Below are positions 7,796 through 16,556 of a DNA stretch of 64,000 bases, piece after piece. The notes below the pieces were generated by a model, which ran no database searches, was not told the origin of the DNA, and was given only the letters and a program-made list of their open reading frames with translations. Positions within the stretch are counted from its first letter, which is position 1; each line of letters starts with the position of its first letter. The translations under genes were made by a program, and so were the position numbers. This DNA is from Flavobacterium salmonis (GTDB lineage: Bacteria > Bacteroidota > Bacteroidia > Flavobacteriales > Flavobacteriaceae): assembly GCF_903819435.1 (NCBI RefSeq), contig NZ_CAIJDP010000069.1:1-64000 (forward strand). Reading direction: 5' to 3'.

Positions 7796-8275
7796 TTACT
7801 TTATAAAAGGAATTGTTAGCGGATATTTGTATAATTCTCCGTTTGAAGCTTTTATCGAAGCATAAATCACTAAAAAGAATTCAACAAATTTTAATAATCC
7901 AAAAAGAACTACTGCTGTAATTCCAACACTTAAAAGACCAATGTTTCCCTCAAGATTAAAATTTCTGATGATAAAATCTTCATCATTAATAATCGCTTCG
8001 ATTGGAAGATTCTGCAAAAATACAGTTACAAAAATCGGAATTGCAATAAGTGCTAAAATCAAAGTGTAAAGCAATAAGCTTAACTGAAAGTTCAAAGCCT
8101 GTTTTCCGTGGTGATCTGCAAATTCAGATTTATCTTTATAATTTGTCCAGATGATAAGTGGGAAAATATAATTCCCAAACGGAATGATGTACTGACTTAA
8201 TGTACTCAAATGAGTAAATGCTGCTGTATTCTTTTCTGATGTTTTTTCCATGATGAGTGGTGTTGATGTTTCCAT
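7796..8275 (-). CDS. DUF4870 membrane protein
   Basis: A 159-residue protein with three or four membrane segments (about 33-50, 72-100, 118-150). It carries the DUF4870 signature HHGKQALNFQLS near residue 74. The family is a small Tic20-like membrane protein of unknown role. A second possible start, ATG at 8251 (MEKTSEKN), would remove eight residues; I keep the upstream ATG because both fit the promoter. It lies upstream of the PadR/PspC operon on the same strand, separated by the dispersed repeat, so it is probably transcribed separately. In Bacteroidota these genes often keep this neighbourhood. Confidence 0.88.
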   Translation of the reverse strand: METSTPLIMEKTSEKNTAAFTHLSTLSQYIIPFGNYIFPLIIWTNYKDKSEFADHHGKQALNFQLSLLLYTLILALIAIPIFVTVFLQNLPIEAIINDEDFIIRNFNLEGNIGLLSVGITAVVLFGLLKFVEFFLVIYASIKASNGELYKYPLTIPFIK

Positions 8276-8303
8276 GATTAAAAGTATATAGTAATTTCTT
8301 ATG

Positions 8304-8311
8304 CAAATATA
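8304..8311 (-). promoter_or_regulatory. -7 box of the DUF4870 gene
   Basis: TATATTTG on the minus strand, 28 bp before the ATG at 8275. It fits TAnnTTTG. No clear -33 element. Confidence 0.5.
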
Positions 8312-8458
8312 TATCTAAAAGACAGTATCTTGTTTTGCATAGTACCAAATATTAACATTATTTTAACAAAAACAAAATTTATATTTGAAATCTAATTGAT
8401 TGAAAATCATTCTCAAGTATTGATTTTATTGGGGCTTTTAGAAAGTACACTCAATTTA

Positions 8459-8488
8459 TTGTGCACGCATAGTTTTTTTGTATTTTTA
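8459..8488 (+). promoter_or_regulatory. Promoter of the DUF4442 gene
   Basis: TTG (8459-8461), 19 bp, then TATTTTTA (8481-8488), one base from TAnnTTTG. The ATG follows 17 bp later. This also argues against an ORF that starts at 8396. Confidence 0.5.
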
Positions 8489-8505
8489 CATAAAAAATAT
8501 ATCAA

Positions 8506-8958
8506 ATGGCAGTTTCAGTTTCAAAACTCAATAAATTTGTGTTGTTCAAATTACCATCAGCTTACTTTTGCGGGGTACGTGTTAAAGCTATTAATCAGAA
8601 TAGTTGCACTGTAACGGTAAAGCACAGATGGATCAATCAAAATCCTTTTAACTCGATGTATTTTGCTGTTCAGGCAATGGCAGCTGAGTTAACGACCGGA
8701 GCATTGGTCATTTCACAAATTCAGGAAAGCGGAAAGAAAATTTCGATGCTGGTTGCCAACAACAAAGGAAACTTCACAAAAAAGGCTACAGGCCGAATTA
8801 CATTTGTCTGCAACGATGGGCATTTAATTACAGAAGCTATTAAAAGAACAATAGAAACAGGCGAAGGACAGACCTTCTGGATGAAATCTATAGGAACAAA
8901 TGAAGAAGGTGCTCAGGTTTCTGAAATGGATTTTGAATGGAGCGTTCGTTTGAAATGA
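8506..8958 (+). CDS. DUF4442 protein (hotdog/thioesterase-like)
   Basis: A 150-residue soluble protein that matches DUF4442, a family with a hotdog-type thioesterase fold. The conserved core is HRWINQNPFNSMYFAVQAMA at about residues 42-61. FVCNDGHLITEAIKRTIETG follows near 100. The substrate is unknown; an acyl-CoA-like ligand is inferred from the fold. The chosen ATG lies just after the promoter at 8459-8488. It is a single gene, ended by a strong palindromic terminator. Confidence 0.88.
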   Translation: MAVSVSKLNKFVLFKLPSAYFCGVRVKAINQNSCTVTVKHRWINQNPFNSMYFAVQAMAAELTTGALVISQIQESGKKISMLVANNKGNFTKKATGRITFVCNDGHLITEAIKRTIETGEGQTFWMKSIGTNEEGAQVSEMDFEWSVRLK

Positions 8959-8980
8959 TTTTATGCAAAAACTATAAATA

Positions 8981-9012
8981 ACAAAAAAGACCTCAATTGA
9001 GGTCTTTTTTGT
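8981..9012. terminator. Bidirectional terminator
   Basis: A perfect 32-bp palindrome, with an A-run on the left and a T-run on the right. It lies between the DUF4442 gene (+) and the convergent small gene at 9029 (-). Confidence 0.9.
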
Positions 9013-9028
9013 TGAAATACAATTCGAA

Positions 9029-9184
9029 TTATTTTTTTGCACAACAGGATTTTTTCTCAGCAGCTGTTTTTTTGCAGCAAGATTCTTTTTTAGGTTTTTC
9101 TTTTTTAGGAGCAGGTTTTGTGTCTTGTGCTTGTAATCCAATTGTGAATAAAGCGATGGCTAAAACAGTAAATAATTTTTTCAT
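9029..9184 (-). CDS. Small secreted Lys/Cys-rich protein
   Basis: A 51-residue gene (ATG at 9184, TAA at 9031-9029). Residues 1-19 form a clear signal peptide (MKKLFTVLAIALFTIGLQA). The mature part is about 32 residues, nearly half Lys, with two identical-looking CC pairs, ESCCKK and KSCCAKK, and a Pro/Lys spacer KPAPKKEKPKK. No family is recognised. The paired cysteines suggest metal binding or disulfides in the periplasm; that is inference. It has its own -strand context and shares the palindromic terminator with the DUF4442 gene. It is conserved in style with short flavobacterial exported peptides. Confidence 0.75.
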   Translation of the reverse strand: MKKLFTVLAIALFTIGLQAQDTKPAPKKEKPKKESCCKKTAAEKKSCCAKK

Positions 9185-9287
9185 TTTTGTTTAATTTAAT
9201 TGTCATGTCTTTTTCTTGTTTTTGATTGAAGAGTTTATGTCAAAATATTTTAAACATATGTCTTATAAGTAAATATAAACTAAAAAG

Positions 9288-9659
9288 TTAGAATTTTTTT
9301 AATCTTTCTTCTCTATCCAATTTTATTTTGTCATTCTTTTCTTTTTGTAATTTTTCCATATTAGGAATGATTTTATCACTTTCACTTATATAAATATCGA
9401 AATCAAAAATTTCAATTCTATTATTTATCTCTACTTCACAATATTTATTTATTTTTAAATCAAACGTAAGTAATGCTCTTATTTTATTCTCTTCGGAAGC
9501 AAAGAAATACTGGTAAAAGCTATTTTTATACTTTTTGAATTTTAAATCCTTACAAGTATTGGGTGTTGTTTTTTCTTCTGATTTATGTCCTTTTCCCTTG
9601 TATTTTTCCAAAATAATATCTCTGTACTCTTTTGATAAACTGGCACTCATGTAAAACAA
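9288..9659 (-). CDS. Hypothetical protein
   Basis: A 123-residue soluble protein. It is rich in Lys/Glu, with a short N-terminal helix, a beta-rich middle (RALLTFDLKINKYCEVEI near 62-79) and a charged C-terminal helix KLQKEKNDKIKLDREERLK. No signal peptide and no family recognised. The ATG lies 50 bp downstream of a broken secreted-protein gene on the same strand, and the two may once have been one unit. Composition is more AT-rich than the core genes nearby, consistent with accessory DNA. A start at the fourth residue (Met4) is equally possible. Confidence 0.55.
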   Translation of the reverse strand: MFYMSASLSKEYRDIILEKYKGKGHKSEEKTTPNTCKDLKFKKYKNSFYQYFFASEENKIRALLTFDLKINKYCEVEINNRIEIFDFDIYISESDKIIPNMEKLQKEKNDKIKLDREERLKKF

Positions 9660-9709
9660 ATTATCATTTTTAAATTTTAAAAGGAGATTCTTTATGTATA
9701 TACCATTGG

Positions 9710-10048
9710 TTAAAAAAATAGGAATAAAATAACTTTAATGGAATCGTTTAATGAAGCTATTTCCATATTGTATGAACTTTTTATGTTCTCGAAATCTGGT
9801 TTGACTTCATATGCTATTGATTCATCTAGTGGTTCATTATTAAGTTTACTTTGAGCAACTTTATATAATAAATAATCCTCTTTATTTTTTATTGTTGGTA
9901 ATCCATAAATGTTACAGCTGAGACATATGTTCGAAAAATACCGGAATGTTGTAGAATTAATTACTAAAGATCCAATACGATTTGGACAATCTTGTGCATA
10001 ATCAATATTGGATCAAAATAAAAAGTATAAAAAAAATATTTTTTTCAT
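9710..10048 (-). pseudogene. Secreted protein gene interrupted by a stop codon
   Basis: On the minus strand an ATG at 10048 starts a signal-peptide-like stretch (MKKIFFLYFLF), then TGA at 10015-10013 (codon 12). The same frame continues without a stop to TAA at 9712-9710, 113 codons in total. After the stop it reads SNIDYAQDCPNRIG, where DYAQ-DC looks like a signal peptidase site, and then about 95 plausible residues (ICLSCNIYGLPTIKNKEDY). The frame therefore looks like a real exported protein with a nonsense mutation in its leader. No ATG downstream would restore export. A sequencing error or stop readthrough cannot be excluded. Family not recognised. Confidence 0.6.
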
Positions 10049-10128
10049 AAATTAATAATTTTAAAAACACAAATTTAGTGACTATCTAAAGCATAATCTT
10101 ATGGTAAACCGTAATTTTTTCTTTTTTA

Positions 10129-12369
10129 CTAATAATTCAAATTTACCCCAAACCCAATTCCCATATCACTATCATAGTGCGTCGTGATTCCGAAGTTTCT
10201 GGCAACGATATATTTCAAACCAGCCATATATTCTTTATCAGTATTCCACATTAAATTCATTCGTAAACTTCTCGCAAGCGGAATGTCTTTTCGCTCAAAT
10301 TGAAGGCGAACATTTCCATCCGTATAAACTTCAACTTGTGCTTTTACCAGCATTGGCAACGTATATTCAAGACCAGCACTAAAAACCGAACGATTGTCTT
10401 TGGTATTACTTTGTCCAAAAAGATTTTCTTCATGCTCGTCCATTACCATTTTTCGGTAACGCCAGTCAAAACCGATAAAAGGCATTAACCATTGATTTTT
10501 TCCGATATATCTTCCAATATGGGTCTCGGTTTCGTAGCCATGTTCGTTATTATAACCCAGCCTCCATTCCGTTCCGATGCTCCAACGCGTATTGCTAAAC
10601 ATCGCTTCACCATCATTTCCATTTGTAGCAAAATCATTTTCGCCCATAAAATGAAACATACGATCATCCATTTTTAGCATTTTATAAGCCATTTCAGCAT
10701 GGTGAATTAGCGGATTTGGAGCTGAATTTTCGTAACTAAAAATACGTCCCATTCCTGCCATCATGTGATATAAAATATGACAGTGAAAAAACCAGTCGCC
10801 GTCTGCATTTGCCTGAAATTCGATCGTATCGGTTTCCATTGGCATAATATCAATCACATTTTTTAATGGAGAATAATCGCCATGTTCGTTTAGAATTCTA
10901 AAATCGTGTCCGTGTAAATGCATTGGGTGGCGCATCATCGAACCATTATATAATGTAATACGAATGTTTTCTCCTTTTTTAATTAGAATCTTATCTGTTT
11001 CAGAAACTACTTTATTGTCTAAACTCCAAACGTAGCGATTCATATTTCCGGATAAAGTGAAACGTAATTCCTTTACTGGCGTATCTTTTGGAAAGTTCGT
11101 TTTAAGAGGAGATTTCAGCATTCCGTAATTCAAAGTCACAATTTCTGAAGTTTCAGTACTTTCACTTTCCATTTTCATTCCGTCCATATTATGATTCGAA
11201 TGGTCCATTACAGGTTTTGCATTTTCATCTTCCCCCGAAATTTCAGGATACATTACGGCATTCATGTCCATTTTATTCAAAGACATATTCATGCCCATGT
11301 CATTCATTTCGCCGTTCATTTTCATCATGTCGTTCATCATTTTCATGCCTTCAAAATATTTTAATTTCGAAAGATGATGAACGGGCTGTTTTTCACCATT
11401 TCCTAAAAACAAAGACGCAGATCCAGTTCTGTCTTCGGCTGTAGCCAAAAAAGCAAAAGATTTATGGTCTTCAGGAATCGTAACGACAACGTCATAGGTT
11501 TCAGAAACGGCAATTATCAAACGATCGACTTCTACAGGCTCAACGTCATTTCCGTCGCTGGCCACAACGGTAATTTTTCCTCCGCCATAAGTCAGCCAGA
11601 AATAACTGGAAGCGCCTCCGTTGGCAATTCTTAAGCGGACTTTTGAGCCGGGTTTAAGGTCTGAAAACTGTTGCTCGTTTTTACCATTAATGAGGAACTT
11701 TTCATAATAAACATCGCTTACATCCATCGCGTTCATTCGTTTCCATTCGTTGGTTACTTTGGTCGAAAAATGGCCTTGTTTTACAGCTTCGGCATAACTT
11801 TGAGTCGTGCCCTTTTTTATGGCAAACCAATCGTTGGCATTGTGCAGCATTCGCGGTACATTTTCCGGCTTAAGATCGGTCCATTCGCTTAAAATGACTG
11901 GAATTGTCGGCAAATCGTCAATGCCTTTTCGAATAGTCGGATCGTCTTTTTTCTTATTGATAATGAAAAGTCCGTACAAACCAATTTGCTCCTGTAGACC
12001 AGAATGACTGTGATACCAATAGGTTCCATTCTGAATAATTGGAAAAGTATATTTATGAGTCGTTCCAGGTTCAATCGGCATTTGTGTTAAATATGGTACG
12101 CCATCTTCTTTATTGGGTAAAAACAATCCGTGCCAGTGCATCGAAGTGGTTTCTTTTTTGAGTTCGTTATGCACATAAATTTCGGCAATATCGCCTTCGG
12201 TAAAAGTCAAAGTCGGCATCGGGATTTGTCCGTTAACCGAAATCGCACGTTTTTCTTTCCCCGAAAAATTGACAATCGTATCAAGAACGTGCAAATCGTA
12301 TCGCACCACTTTTTGGGCTTTTAGCTGAAAAGAAATTAGTGAAAGTATAAAGAGGTATTTGATTTTCAT
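10129..12369 (-). CDS. Multicopper oxidase fused to CopB-like outer-membrane domain
   Basis: A 746-residue exported protein (signal peptide 1-19, ending QLKAQ). Residues about 20-550 are a three-cupredoxin multicopper oxidase of the PcoA/CopA type. Copper ligands are HWHG (His78, His80), HSH (His120, His122), HPMHLHGH (481-488) and HCHILYHMMAGM (529-540, type 1 Cys530, His535, Met540). A Met/His-rich insert spans about 341-400, as in periplasmic Cu(I) oxidases. Residues about 555-746 resemble CopB/PcoB, a beta-barrel with RWSIGTEWRLGY and WLMPFIGFDWRYRK. Proteobacteria encode these two parts as separate genes. It likely oxidises Cu(I) outside the cytoplasm. The gene starts 6 bp after the copA stop, so both are co-expressed. 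Confidence 0.92.
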   Translation of the reverse strand: MKIKYLFILSLISFQLKAQKVVRYDLHVLDTIVNFSGKEKRAISVNGQIPMPTLTFTEGDIAEIYVHNELKKETTSMHWHGLFLPNKEDGVPYLTQMPIEPGTTHKYTFPIIQNGTYWYHSHSGLQEQIGLYGLFIINKKKDDPTIRKGIDDLPTIPVILSEWTDLKPENVPRMLHNANDWFAIKKGTTQSYAEAVKQGHFSTKVTNEWKRMNAMDVSDVYYEKFLINGKNEQQFSDLKPGSKVRLRIANGGASSYFWLTYGGGKITVVASDGNDVEPVEVDRLIIAVSETYDVVVTIPEDHKSFAFLATAEDRTGSASLFLGNGEKQPVHHLSKLKYFEGMKMMNDMMKMNGEMNDMGMNMSLNKMDMNAVMYPEISGEDENAKPVMDHSNHNMDGMKMESESTETSEIVTLNYGMLKSPLKTNFPKDTPVKELRFTLSGNMNRYVWSLDNKVVSETDKILIKKGENIRITLYNGSMMRHPMHLHGHDFRILNEHGDYSPLKNVIDIMPMETDTIEFQANADGDWFFHCHILYHMMAGMGRIFSYENSAPNPLIHHAEMAYKMLKMDDRMFHFMGENDFATNGNDGEAMFSNTRWSIGTEWRLGYNNEHGYETETHIGRYIGKNQWLMPFIGFDWRYRKMVMDEHEENLFGQSNTKDNRSVFSAGLEYTLPMLVKAQVEVYTDGNVRLQFERKDIPLARSLRMNLMWNTDKEYMAGLKYIVARNFGITTHYDSDMGIGFGVNLNY

Positions 12370-12375
12370 ATTAGA

Positions 12376-14793
12376 TTATAATTTTAAATTTCTCAATCGT
12401 AAAGCATTTACGATTACCGAAACAGAACTTAAACTCATAGCAACCGCTGCCAACATCGGCGAAAGCAAAATCCCAAAAATTGGATATAAAATCCCTGCTG
12501 CAATTGGCACTCCTAAAGTATTATAAATAAAAGCAAAAAATAAATTTTGTTTGATATTTGACATTACAGCATGGCTGAGGTTTTTGGCTTTGACAATTCC
12601 GTTTAAATCTCCTTTTACCAAGGTAATTTTGGCACTTTCAATCGCAACATCAGTTCCTGTCCCCATCGCAATTCCGATATTAGATTGTGCTAAAGCAGGC
12701 GCATCGTTGATTCCGTCTCCGGCCATTGCAACAATCTTTCCTTCAGCCTGAAGACGTTCGATTTCTTTCAATTTATCTTCGGGAAGACAATCCGCTTTAA
12801 AAGAACTCAAATGCAAATGATCGGCAACCGTTTTTGCTGTGTTGTAGTTATCTCCAGTCAGCATAATTACTTCAACGCCTTGATCTATTAATTCTTTGAT
12901 GGCTTTTGCACTGTTTTCTTTAATCGCATCGGTAATGGCAACATATCCTAAAACTTCTTTTTCAATAGAAATGTACGAAATTGTTTTTCCAAGATTTTGT
13001 TCGGCAGTTACTTTGTTTTCTAAATCTGAGTTGATCGAAACTCCAATTTCATCCATTAGTTTTTTGTTTCCTAAAGCTACTTTTTTGCCTTCTATAGTTC
13101 CTAAAACTCCTTTTCCGGCAATAGTTTCAAAATCCTGAACTTCTTTTAATGTAGTATTTTTTGCTTTTGCGAAATTGACTACGGCCTGCGCCAAAGGATG
13201 TTCACTGTGTTGATTTAAAGAAGAGATGTTTTCAAGGAGATAATCTTTGTCATTATTAATGGCATAAATTTTTTCTACAGATGGTTTTCCTTCGGTAATG
13301 GTTCCTGTTTTATCAGTAATTAAAACATCAATTTTATTCATGTTTTCTAAAGCCTCGGCATTTTTGATTAAAATTCCGTGCTGAGCACCTTTTCCTACAC
13401 CAACCATAACCGACATTGGAGTTGCCAATCCAAGCGCGCAAGGACAGGCAATAATTAAAACCGCAATAGCATTGATCAATCCGTAAACATAAGCGGGTTC
13501 CGGGCCAAATTTTGCCCAAATAAAGAATGTCAAAATCGAAATAAAAACAACCGTCGGAACAAAATATTTAGAAACACGATCGGCTAATTTCTGAATTGGC
13601 GCGCGAGATCTGCTGGCGTCATTTACCATTTGGATAATCTGCGAAAGCATGGTTTCTGAACCCACTTTCTCAGCAATCATCACAAATGATTTGGTGCCGT
13701 TTATCGTTCCTGATATTACAACATCTCCAACTTTTTTATCTACCGGAATTGGTTCTCCGGTAATCATCGATTCGTCTATACTGCTTTCGCCAGAAGTTAT
13801 TTTTCCGTCAACCGGAATTTTTTCTCCTGGTTTTACTCGTAATAAATTTCCTTTTTGAATGTTGTGAATTGAGATTGATTTGTCGTTTCCGTTTTCTACT
13901 AAAGTTGCTTCGGTTGGTGCTAATTTCAATAATTCTTTTATTGCGCCGTTTGTTTGTCCGTGTGCTTTTGCTTCCAATAATTGCCCTAATAAAACTAAAG
14001 TGATAATTACGGTCGCAGCTTCAAAATACAAATGAATCGTTCCGTGATGCGATTTGAATTCCGATGGAAAAATATCCGGAAAAAACATTCCGACAATACT
14101 AAAGAGAAAAGCAACACTGGTTCCAATTCCAATTAAAGTAAACATATTCAGATTCCAAGTCACAATAGATTTGTAAGCGCGAACGAAAAACATCCAACCC
14201 GCATAAAATAAAACGGGAAGAGAAAATAGAAACTGAACCCAATTCCATTTTTCAATAGATATTATATTGTAAAGTGGATTATTTGGAATCATTTCTGACA
14301 TTGAAATGATGAAAATAGGAAGCGTAAACAAAATCGCGATTTTCATTTTCTTCAATAAATCAGTATAGGTTTTGTTTTCTTGACTTTCTGAAGCTTGCAT
14401 TGGAACTAAATCCATTCCACAAATTGGACAATCTCCGGGTTTATTATAGGTTTTATCGCCTTCGCAATGCATTGGGCAGTAATAAATGCCATTTGCACTG
14501 TGCTGATGTACTTTTTTAGTATGCTCGTGATTGTCTTTTTTATGGACAGAACAGCAGGATTTAGCAGCTTCGTCATGATTTTTAGGAGAATCCATTTCAA
14601 TAGTATAATTTCCAGCAGCAGCTAAAACTTCCTGAAATTTCTCTGTCGGAACATGTTTTTCCATTGTTATCCTAGCCGTTGGCGGATTCAAAGTTACTTC
14701 TGCCTGAACGCCTTCGATTTCATTCAAAGTTTTTTCTACTTTGGTTCGGCATCCGTTGCAAGACATTCCTGAAATTATATATTGATGAGTCAT
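12376..14793 (-). CDS. copA: Copper-exporting P1B-type ATPase
   Basis: An 805-residue inner-membrane pump that exports Cu(I) with ATP. In order: HMA domain with CNGC (residues 12-15); a His/Cys-rich linker (79-98); a heavy-metal-binding domain YYCPMH...[11 protein letters not shown] (105-132); eight membrane segments; TGE actuator loop (345-347); CPC metal site (450-452); phosphorylation motif DKTGT (494-498); hinge [10 protein letters not shown]. The CPC and the HMA fold point to Cu(I), though Ag(I) is possible. It is first in a two-gene unit with the multicopper oxidase. Regulation is probably by the AraC protein at 14985 or another sensor; no operator was identified. Confidence 0.95.
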   Translation of the reverse strand: MTHQYIISGMSCNGCRTKVEKTLNEIEGVQAEVTLNPPTARITMEKHVPTEKFQEVLAAAGNYTIEMDSPKNHDEAAKSCCSVHKKDNHEHTKKVHQHSANGIYYCPMHCEGDKTYNKPGDCPICGMDLVPMQASESQENKTYTDLLKKMKIAILFTLPIFIISMSEMIPNNPLYNIISIEKWNWVQFLFSLPVLFYAGWMFFVRAYKSIVTWNLNMFTLIGIGTSVAFLFSIVGMFFPDIFPSEFKSHHGTIHLYFEAATVIITLVLLGQLLEAKAHGQTNGAIKELLKLAPTEATLVENGNDKSISIHNIQKGNLLRVKPGEKIPVDGKITSGESSIDESMITGEPIPVDKKVGDVVISGTINGTKSFVMIAEKVGSETMLSQIIQMVNDASRSRAPIQKLADRVSKYFVPTVVFISILTFFIWAKFGPEPAYVYGLINAIAVLIIACPCALGLATPMSVMVGVGKGAQHGILIKNAEALENMNKIDVLITDKTGTITEGKPSVEKIYAINNDKDYLLENISSLNQHSEHPLAQAVVNFAKAKNTTLKEVQDFETIAGKGVLGTIEGKKVALGNKKLMDEIGVSINSDLENKVTAEQNLGKTISYISIEKEVLGYVAITDAIKENSAKAIKELIDQGVEVIMLTGDNYNTAKTVADHLHLSSFKADCLPEDKLKEIERLQAEGKIVAMAGDGINDAPALAQSNIGIAMGTGTDVAIESAKITLVKGDLNGIVKAKNLSHAVMSNIKQNLFFAFIYNTLGVPIAAGILYPIFGILLSPMLAAVAMSLSSVSVIVNALRLRNLKL

Positions 14794-14907
14794 TGTATTG
14801 GTTTTAAGTATTACAATGCAAATTTCTGAACTATTGACGAGTTAGGTTTGTAGAATTTTGTGAATGATTTGTAAGATTTACAAAATGGTTTAAAAAGTTT
14901 TGTTTCA

Positions 14908-14979
14908 CGCAGATTCTGCAGATTGAGCAGATTTAATTTTGATAATTTTAAATATCTGCTCAATCTGTTTAAATCTGCG
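14908..14979. repeat. Long hairpin, dispersed-repeat type
   Basis: The arms 14908-14932 and 14954-14979 pair with a perfect 14-bp inner block (CAGATTGAGCAGAT) and a perfect 8-bp outer block (CGCAGATT), broken by a short mismatch. The left arm itself contains GCAGATT-type units repeated. It has no T-run. It overlaps nothing coding and ends 5 bp before the AraC gene stop. From memory, CGCAGATT-rich hairpins are common intergenic elements in flavobacteria. Confidence 0.6.
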
Positions 14980-14984
14980 AGAGA

Positions 14985-15545
14985 TTATATATTCTCGATC
15001 TGAATACGCTTTTTATCTTTTGATTGTTTGAACGAAGTAGGCGTAAAACCCGTAATTTTCTTGAACTGATTACTCAAATGCGCCACATTGCTATAGTTTA
15101 GAATGTCTGCAATTTCACTTAACGAAAGCTCATTATAAATCAATAACTCTTTTACTTTTTCAATTTTCTGACTGATGAAATATTTCTCAATCGTGGTGTT
15201 TTCAATTTCCGAAAATAGATTACTCAGCGAATTATAATCCTGATTTAAGTTTTCAGCTAAATAATCAGACAAGTTAATTTTGAGATAGTTGTTTTTATGA
15301 TGAACTAAATCGACGATTAAGTTTTTTATTCTTTCGACAGTTTTTGTTTTTTTATCATCAATTAAATCAAAACCTAAAGTTTGAAGATTTACTAATAAAA
15401 TTTCTTTTTGCTTATCGTCTAGTTCTTCTTTTAATTCAACTTCACCAAGTTCTACAGAAATAGTATGAAGTCCAAGTTTTTCAAACTCAGACTCCACAAC
15501 CATTTTACATCGCGCGCACACCATATTTTTGATGTAGAGCTTCAT
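14985..15545 (-). CDS. AraC-type regulator with N-terminal CxxC metal-binding-like domain
   Basis: A 186-residue protein. Residues 1-65 resemble a small HMA/CopZ ferredoxin-like fold, with the metal motif CARC at 10-13 and GLHTISVELGEVELKEEL following. Residues about 85-180 are an AraC helix-turn-helix pair (ELSLSEIADILNYSNVAHLS, then FKKITGFTPTSFK). I chose ATG 15545 rather than an in-frame ATG 33 bp upstream, since it leaves 2 bp after the DUF3347 stop and begins exactly at the CxxC fold. A direct metal-sensing role in the copper cluster is inferred from the domain pair and neighbours. AraC proteins usually use other sensor folds. Confidence 0.85.
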   Translation of the reverse strand: MKLYIKNMVCARCKMVVESEFEKLGLHTISVELGEVELKEELDDKQKEILLVNLQTLGFDLIDDKKTKTVERIKNLIVDLVHHKNNYLKINLSDYLAENLNQDYNSLSNLFSEIENTTIEKYFISQKIEKVKELLIYNELSLSEIADILNYSNVAHLSNQFKKITGFTPTSFKQSKDKKRIQIENI

Positions 15546-15547
15546 AT

Positions 15548-16078
15548 TTATTTGATTGTTTCTACCACGTTTCCGCAAGTCAGCATCGAAGAACCGTAGT
15601 ATGGATTCTTAACTGCTTTTTCTTTGCTTAACCAATCAGCGTCTGCCATTGGGCAATATTGTTTGTAGATTGGCTGATCCGGATTTGAAACTTTTATTAA
15701 ATCATAAGTGCTTTTTGATAATGATTTAAAAGTATCGCGTTGTTTTTTAAGATCTGTTGTAGCTGAAATACTTTTTGCATCAGCAGTTAGTTTTTTAACC
15801 ACTTTCATCCAAACTGTATGTTCATCGCTTTTCAGTTTATCCATTTTTACAGATGAAATTGCAGTAACCAAATCTTTGGCTTTTGCCGAAGTCAATTTGC
15901 TGTCACTTTTTATAAGTGCATCTTTTACATTAAAATAAGCATCATAAACCGGTTGAAGCTGACTTGCATCAACGATTTCTATTGTTTCTGATTCTGATTT
16001 TGCGGTATTTGCCTGAATATTGTTTGCACTAAATAATAGAGTTAGTGCTGTTGCTAAAGCTATGATTGATTTTTTCAT
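15548..16078 (-). CDS. DUF3347 periplasmic protein (copper-linked)
   Basis: A 176-residue exported protein with signal peptide (about 1-23, ending NNIQA). The rest is one DUF3347 domain: VYDAYFNVKDALIKSD near 49-64, then the conserved end YKQYCPMADADWLS ... NPYYGSSMLTCG with Cys145 and Cys168. DUF3347 occurs alone or as part of CusB-like adaptors in Bacteroidota and is linked with copper or silver export. The Cys and Met residues near the end are candidate Cu ligands. It is directly upstream of the AraC regulator with a 2-bp gap, so both are one operon. Confidence 0.87.
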   Translation of the reverse strand: MKKSIIALATALTLLFSANNIQANTAKSESETIEIVDASQLQPVYDAYFNVKDALIKSDSKLTSAKAKDLVTAISSVKMDKLKSDEHTVWMKVVKKLTADAKSISATTDLKKQRDTFKSLSKSTYDLIKVSNPDQPIYKQYCPMADADWLSKEKAVKNPYYGSSMLTCGNVVETIK

Positions 16079-16176
16079 TGTGTATAGTATTTGAGTAAAG
16101 GATTTTATTTCCTTTAAAATTAATTAAAAAAGTTGATTTCAAAAAGACCCAATATGGGCTGTCACAAATACAATAA

Positions 16177-16536
16177 TTATATTTTCGGCTTCAGCCAGAT
16201 TGAAGTAAATCCAGAAGAAATATTGGATTGACTATAAGAAGAAATAGTATTTTTTAAAGAAAAATTGAAAACATCGTTTTGAAAATTAATTTCATTTGAA
16301 GTCAAAATAACGAATTGTAACGCTGAGGTACTGCAGCCTGAATGTTGACATTTTCCATCACAATTGTGTTTTTGCTCTTTTGAAGATTTCTTCTCACAGC
16401 ATTTTTTAGAACAGCTGTTTTCTTCTTTAGCATCAATTTCTTTTTTATGCTCCATATTGCATGCATAAGTATAACTCGGATTCAAAAAGAAACTAAGTGT
16501 TATAAAAAGCATTATTATATGGATTTTCTTTTTCAA
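16177..16536 (-). CDS. Cys/His-rich secreted protein of copper cluster
   Basis: A 119-residue protein with a signal peptide (about 1-25, ending TYA). The mature N-terminal half is packed with Cys, His and Lys (SCSKKCCEKK near 43-52, then HNCDGKCQHSGCS). The C-terminal half is a Ser/Asn-rich, non-Cys tail ending IWLKPKI. The start is TTG at 16536. It gives a full signal peptide and lies 20 bp after a -7 box; ATG 16512 would cut the leader. No family recognised. A metal-binding role is inferred from composition and from the neighbouring copper genes. Confidence 0.75.
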   Translation of the reverse strand: MKKKIHIIMLFITLSFFLNPSYTYACNMEHKKEIDAKEENSCSKKCCEKKSSKEQKHNCDGKCQHSGCSTSALQFVILTSNEINFQNDVFNFSLKNTISSYSQSNISSGFTSIWLKPKI

Positions 16537-16556
16537 AGAAATTATTTTTATGAGTA

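Noticed and set aside
8396..8614. Plus-strand frame over the DUF4442 promoter
   Set aside because: It overlaps the promoter and the start of the DUF4442 gene in another frame.
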